A DNA stretch of 64,000 nucleotides from Parabacteroides sp. An277 (lineage in GTDB: Bacteria > Bacteroidota > Bacteroidia > Bacteroidales > Tannerellaceae), in assembly GCF_002159645.1 (NCBI RefSeq), contig NZ_NFJB01000002.1:143267-207266 (forward strand). Reading direction: 5' to 3'. The notes beneath the pieces are model-generated. The model was given only the letters and a program-made list of their open reading frames with translations, did no database searches and was not told the DNA's origin. Below are positions 60,899 to 64,000 of this stretch, in pieces. The stretch's first letter is position 1. Every line of letters begins with the position of its first letter. Position numbers and translations under genes: made by a program.

Positions 60899-62863
60899 TT
60901 ATTCTTTACCTTCCGTCCAATCCAAGCCATACCAATGCTGGCATTTGGGGGCGTAGGCCATCTCCAAGAGGCGGGTATCGCTTAAAGGTTCTTCTTCCGG
61001 CAGCTTCGCCTTCGACAAATCCTGCTGGAAAGCACCATACAAAAGCAGGCGATATTTGCGGTCGTCGCCCAACAAATGCCACGGTGTAGCCAGGTTGGGC
61101 AATCGCTGAAGCGCCGTTCGCAAATAGGTTTCGGCTTGCGGATGACCGCACCACCGGGCTATATATCCATAACGTGCATAGTCCGACGGACTCGCATCCG
61201 GAGCGGGAGTCAACGCATACAGGCGGTGTCGCAACGCCCGGTAAAAAGCGGTGTCGTTTTGTTGCCATTGCGCCACCCGTTCGCTGGTCAGCAGACGAGG
61301 CGTATACCGGATGGCTTCCACCGCCGACGAGAGAGCCTTCTCTTTCGCCTCTTGCTGGTAATAGGCCTCGGCCAGGCTCCAGGTATAAAGGGAGTTTCGG
61401 GGATAACGCTCCGCCAAGGGTTGCCATACTGCTGCAGCCGAGTCGGGCGCTCCGTTCCACAACAGCAAACGGGCCTGCAAATAGCGGATTTGAATATCTT
61501 CGGGATGACGCGCCTCTACAGCCGTCAAGAGCCGGGCGGCTTCGGATCGCGTCTCGGGTTGTTCCATCGCTTCAAGGGCTCGCCGGAGTTGGTGGGCCGT
61601 CGGGTCGAGGTATTGTTTCCACGAAGGCATGTTCCAAGCCAGGAGATAGAGTCCCGCCCACGCCGGAAGGAGATAGCGCAGCCAAGGCAAGGAGACGGTC
61701 CTCATCTTCTCTTCGTCGCGAGGCAGGAAGGCGAAGAATACATAACTCATCCAAAGTGTAAAGGGTGTACTGAGCCATGTGGCTTGCGTCAAGTCTTTGA
61801 TTCCTACGGCTAACAGTGTACATGCGATGATGCGGCTCTCGGCTTCGTTTCTCCGCCTCCCTATGCAAACGATAAGGCTCACCGCCAGACCGGCATAGAG
61901 CAAAGTCCCTACCAGACCCTTCTCCACCAGAAGTTGTACCACGATATTCGGCGCAAACGAAGTATAAGGCCGTGTGCTGTCTTGATTGAGGGTCGCATCG
62001 ACAGCATACGTGAAGTTGTTGCTGCCATACCCGACGAGCGGACGCTCACAGAAGGCGTCCCAGGCGGCTTGCGTGGCGTGGATGCGGCTCCCGGTGCTCT
62101 GTTGTTGGGAAACGGTGCGGTTCATTTGCAGGGTGGTCTGCACTTCGGCAGGACAAAGTCCATACGTCAGGAGGAAAGTCGCTATCACCGTGAGGCCGAG
62201 TTTCCATTTCGCGCTTCTCGGTTTCCACCAAAGGACTCCAATGATTCCATAAATACCCAAGGCAATATAGGCGCCGCGCGAGAACGAAAACCAAATGGCT
62301 ACTAAAGCGCCGATGAGAAAAAGCAGCGCATGGCGACGCAGCAGGCAAATCCATCCCAACAGCACCAACAGTACTTCCGACCATACATTGGTAATATACC
62401 CCAAAGGCCGAAACAGGAAACGAAACGAATAGGTATCCGGAAAACCTACGCCCAACACGGAGTTCCGAAAGACAAAGAAACTCCCGAGGGAAAGCAACAG
62501 GGCGATTCCGATGGGTAAGTAACTCGCACTCCAAGGTAACTTCACTCCTGTGTCCAACAACCTCCGTACCAAGAAATAAGAAATCAATCCATAGAGGGCA
62601 TAAAACGCGGTCCGGCTCGCCGGCAAGGGACAGGCTGCCCAGCTGCACGAGACGCCTTCATAGAGGGCTATCAGGCAAAGCCAACCGTCTATAGCTTGCC
62701 AACGGGAGGGTAAGCCTACCACACACAAGGCACCGGCCATCAGCAGCAGGCCGATTTGATAACGGTCCTCTATTTGAAATAAAAGCATAGCCATGACTGC
62801 AAGCAGCAGGATGGCTATGCCACAGAATATCCCTATCGAATTGGAAAACGTAGGTTGTTTCAT
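60899..62863 (-). CDS. O-antigen ligase-like membrane protein with C-terminal TPR-like domain
   Basis: The 654-residue protein has about 12 TM helices and the Wzy_C-type segment SRGAYIALGIYGIIGV followed by a large periplasmic loop (QQSTGSRIHATQAAWDAFCERPLVGYGSNNFTYAVD), typical of WaaL/Wzy ligases or polymerases. The last about 230 residues are soluble and helical with TPR-like spacing (RYLQARLLLWNGAPDSAAAVWQPLAERYPRNSLYTWSLAEAYYQ). It may ligate or polymerise a surface glycan, or glycosylate proteins. The start is MKQPTFSNSIGIF at 62863, overlapping the upstream Rpn-like gene by 4 bp. Confidence 0.83.
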   Translation of the reverse strand: MKQPTFSNSIGIFCGIAILLLAVMAMLLFQIEDRYQIGLLLMAGALCVVGLPSRWQAIDGWLCLIALYEGVSCSWAACPLPASRTAFYALYGLISYFLVRRLLDTGVKLPWSASYLPIGIALLLSLGSFFVFRNSVLGVGFPDTYSFRFLFRPLGYITNVWSEVLLVLLGWICLLRRHALLFLIGALVAIWFSFSRGAYIALGIYGIIGVLWWKPRSAKWKLGLTVIATFLLTYGLCPAEVQTTLQMNRTVSQQQSTGSRIHATQAAWDAFCERPLVGYGSNNFTYAVDATLNQDSTRPYTSFAPNIVVQLLVEKGLVGTLLYAGLAVSLIVCIGRRRNEAESRIIACTLLAVGIKDLTQATWLSTPFTLWMSYVFFAFLPRDEEKMRTVSLPWLRYLLPAWAGLYLLAWNMPSWKQYLDPTAHQLRRALEAMEQPETRSEAARLLTAVEARHPEDIQIRYLQARLLLWNGAPDSAAAVWQPLAERYPRNSLYTWSLAEAYYQQEAKEKALSSAVEAIRYTPRLLTSERVAQWQQNDTAFYRALRHRLYALTPAPDASPSDYARYGYIARWCGHPQAETYLRTALQRLPNLATPWHLLGDDRKYRLLLYGAFQQDLSKAKLPEEEPLSDTRLLEMAYAPKCQHWYGLDWTEGKE

Positions 62864-63537
62864 GCGTTCTTTTTCTTCCAAAGGCTGGCTTCGTAGGCCG
62901 TGCGCTCGGCAGGAGTGAAACGTTGCCGGTCGGCCACGTCGAACAGACGGGCGAAGATGGGTTCGTGCAACGCTTCCGGACGTGCTTCCAGCGCAGGCAG
63001 GTGGCGGAGGGCATATATCCACTTATCTGCTTGGCTCTTCAGCTCGCCGGTCTCTTGGTGACACTTCGGTACTTCTACGAAATAGAACCGCAGCCGGTTA
63101 TCAAATAAGGTGTGAAGGCTTTGGTCTACCAAACCCACTTCATGCACGAACGAGTCTGTTGCAAAGTCTTCCGTGGTAAAATCTAACAGATGGATCAGAT
63201 AGACTCCCTGGATAAAATCATCGTCTTGGTTAAGCCAACGTTCGGAAATCCCCTTGGCCCCGTAATAGAGCGTACGGTCTTTGAAGGCAGGATGCGGATA
63301 GGCTTGTTGTATCTGTACGATAACCCGTTCGCCTTTCGCGTTGAGGCACCATGTGTCGTATGCCGACAAGCCCCGGACGCGCTCGGTGGGCAAATGGTGC
63401 ATCTCGCGTATTTCGTCCTGGCCACGCAACAAGCTATTCACCAAGTCGATTGCCAAATCGTTGTTCGCCTCCGTTCCAAACAGGCGCTGGATACCGAATT
63501 CGGTCATCGGATCCATATATCTATCTTTCTCGTTCAT
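62860..63537 (-). CDS. Rpn/PD-(D/E)XK nuclease-family transposase-like protein
   Basis: The 225-residue protein has the layout of the PDDEXK_2/Rpn family: DPMTEFGIQRLFGTEAN, the core YDTWCLNAKGERVIVQIQQAYP, RTLYYGAKGISERW and VYLIHLLDF. In family members I remember, the second core motif reads IVEMQ; here it is IVQIQ, so the catalytic Glu position appears to be Gln and the nuclease may be inactive. Such genes are abundant in Bacteroidetes and linked to recombination. It overlaps the downstream ligase-like gene by 4 bp (ATGA), an odd partner. Confidence 0.82.
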   Translation of the reverse strand: MNEKDRYMDPMTEFGIQRLFGTEANNDLAIDLVNSLLRGQDEIREMHHLPTERVRGLSAYDTWCLNAKGERVIVQIQQAYPHPAFKDRTLYYGAKGISERWLNQDDDFIQGVYLIHLLDFTTEDFATDSFVHEVGLVDQSLHTLFDNRLRFYFVEVPKCHQETGELKSQADKWIYALRHLPALEARPEALHEPIFARLFDVADRQRFTPAERTAYEASLWKKKNA

Positions 63538-64000
63538 CCTTGCTCTATTTTACCAGTTTATATTCGTGCAAATGTACGCATTTATTTAAACACGGTGATG
63601 CGGAGGCGTGGAGTTTTTATCCCTTTTGTTCTTTGCACAGACGGTGAAGCCGTCCAACTATGCTTAACCGCCTGCGTGTCTCGGCAGAGACACCTGCGGT
63701 ATGAATACCCTGAACTAACCGACCTCGAAGGGGTCGAACCGCCTATTGTTCATCCTGTTCGACCTCGTCAAGGTCGAGAGGAAGGGTAACGTTCTTGCCG
63801 AAGGTGGCACTTCGTACCACCCTCGGTTAAGCATCATTAGACCTCTTCGAGGTGCTGACCTACATACAGTGCGTAACCCCCATAAAAATCTGTGTCATCC
63901 TTTAGATTTGCGCAAAATAATAAATGAAGAAGAATGTTTATCTTTATATCAATAAAGGTTAACCAAGAAAAAGAGGTGAACTATTGTGTTGTCAAGACTC
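63538..64000. repeat. Intergenic region with several short hairpins, no gene seen
   Basis: ACCGCCTGCGTGTCTC and GAGACACCTGCGGT form a hairpin around 63668-63701. Three palindromes follow: GACCTCGAAGGGGTC (about 63721), CGACCTCGTCAAGGTCG (about 63760) and AGACCTCTTCGAGGT (about 63839). The text looks like decayed dispersed intergenic repeats. The open frame at 63746-63955 has no coding character. Confidence 0.5.

Noticed and set aside
63746..63955. 69-codon plus-strand ORF
   Set aside because: It runs through a series of short hairpins in an intergenic region and has no homology or start signal I can support.

Overview
The window reads as chromosome from a Bacteroidales bacterium, most likely Parabacteroides or a close Tannerellaceae relative. 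Promoters follow the Bacteroidetes pattern (TTG, 19-21 bp, TAnnTTTG). Two genes belong to what I recall as the DUF6383 surface-protein family, typical of Parabacteroides and Tannerella. The Bacteroidetes-type division/cell-wall (dcw) gene order, a Bacteroidetes LptD, a class A2-type beta-lactamase and a NamZ-type muramidase also fit. Most genes are on the minus strand.

Layout. 1-1630: 5' part of a DUF6383-family gene with a long structured leader RNA and an array of 21-bp-spaced palindromes. 1655-8967: phosphate transporter, GH36 alpha-galactosidase, YfhO membrane protein. 8990-20182: a surface-polysaccharide cluster (flippase, six glycosyltransferases of which one is broken by a nonsense codon, UDP-sugar dehydrogenase, Gfo/Idh/MocA dehydrogenase, DegT aminotransferase). 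Its glycosyltransferase core is visibly A+T-rich. 20198-25689: metG, a secreted DUF4838-type protein, an HD phosphohydrolase. 25759-33438: lptD, tRNA-Leu, beta-lactamase, META-domain lipoprotein, namZ, an orphan ECF sigma factor, a hypothetical gene, an aquaporin and a MITE-like element. 33971-38550: a 1288-residue DUF6383-type protein with a second copy of the leader RNA. 38641-39994: an A+T-rich three-gene cassette (ADP-ribosyltransferase-like protein, small unknown protein, SecB-like chaperone). 40134-56655: a Crp-like regulator, then yqeY and the dcw cluster from ftsZ back to rsmH. 57602-63537: glnK-amt, birA, yraN, an O-antigen-ligase-like protein and an Rpn-family nuclease-like protein.

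Three things stand out. First, the cassette at 38641-39994 looks like a toxin-antitoxin-chaperone type module built around an ART-like protein. Second, the two DUF6383 genes share a promoter and a leader of about 390-410 nt whose helices are conserved, including a terminator-like hairpin and a downstream strand complementary to an upstream internal loop. Third, at least six gaps between co-oriented genes hold tandem arrays of unrelated sequence that share one design: a 40-42 bp unit with short palindromes about every 20-21 bp, usually starting right after the upstream stop codon. Two of these arrays sit inside the essential dcw cluster.

All calls come from reading sequence and translations by eye. 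Family names are recognition from memory, not database results.
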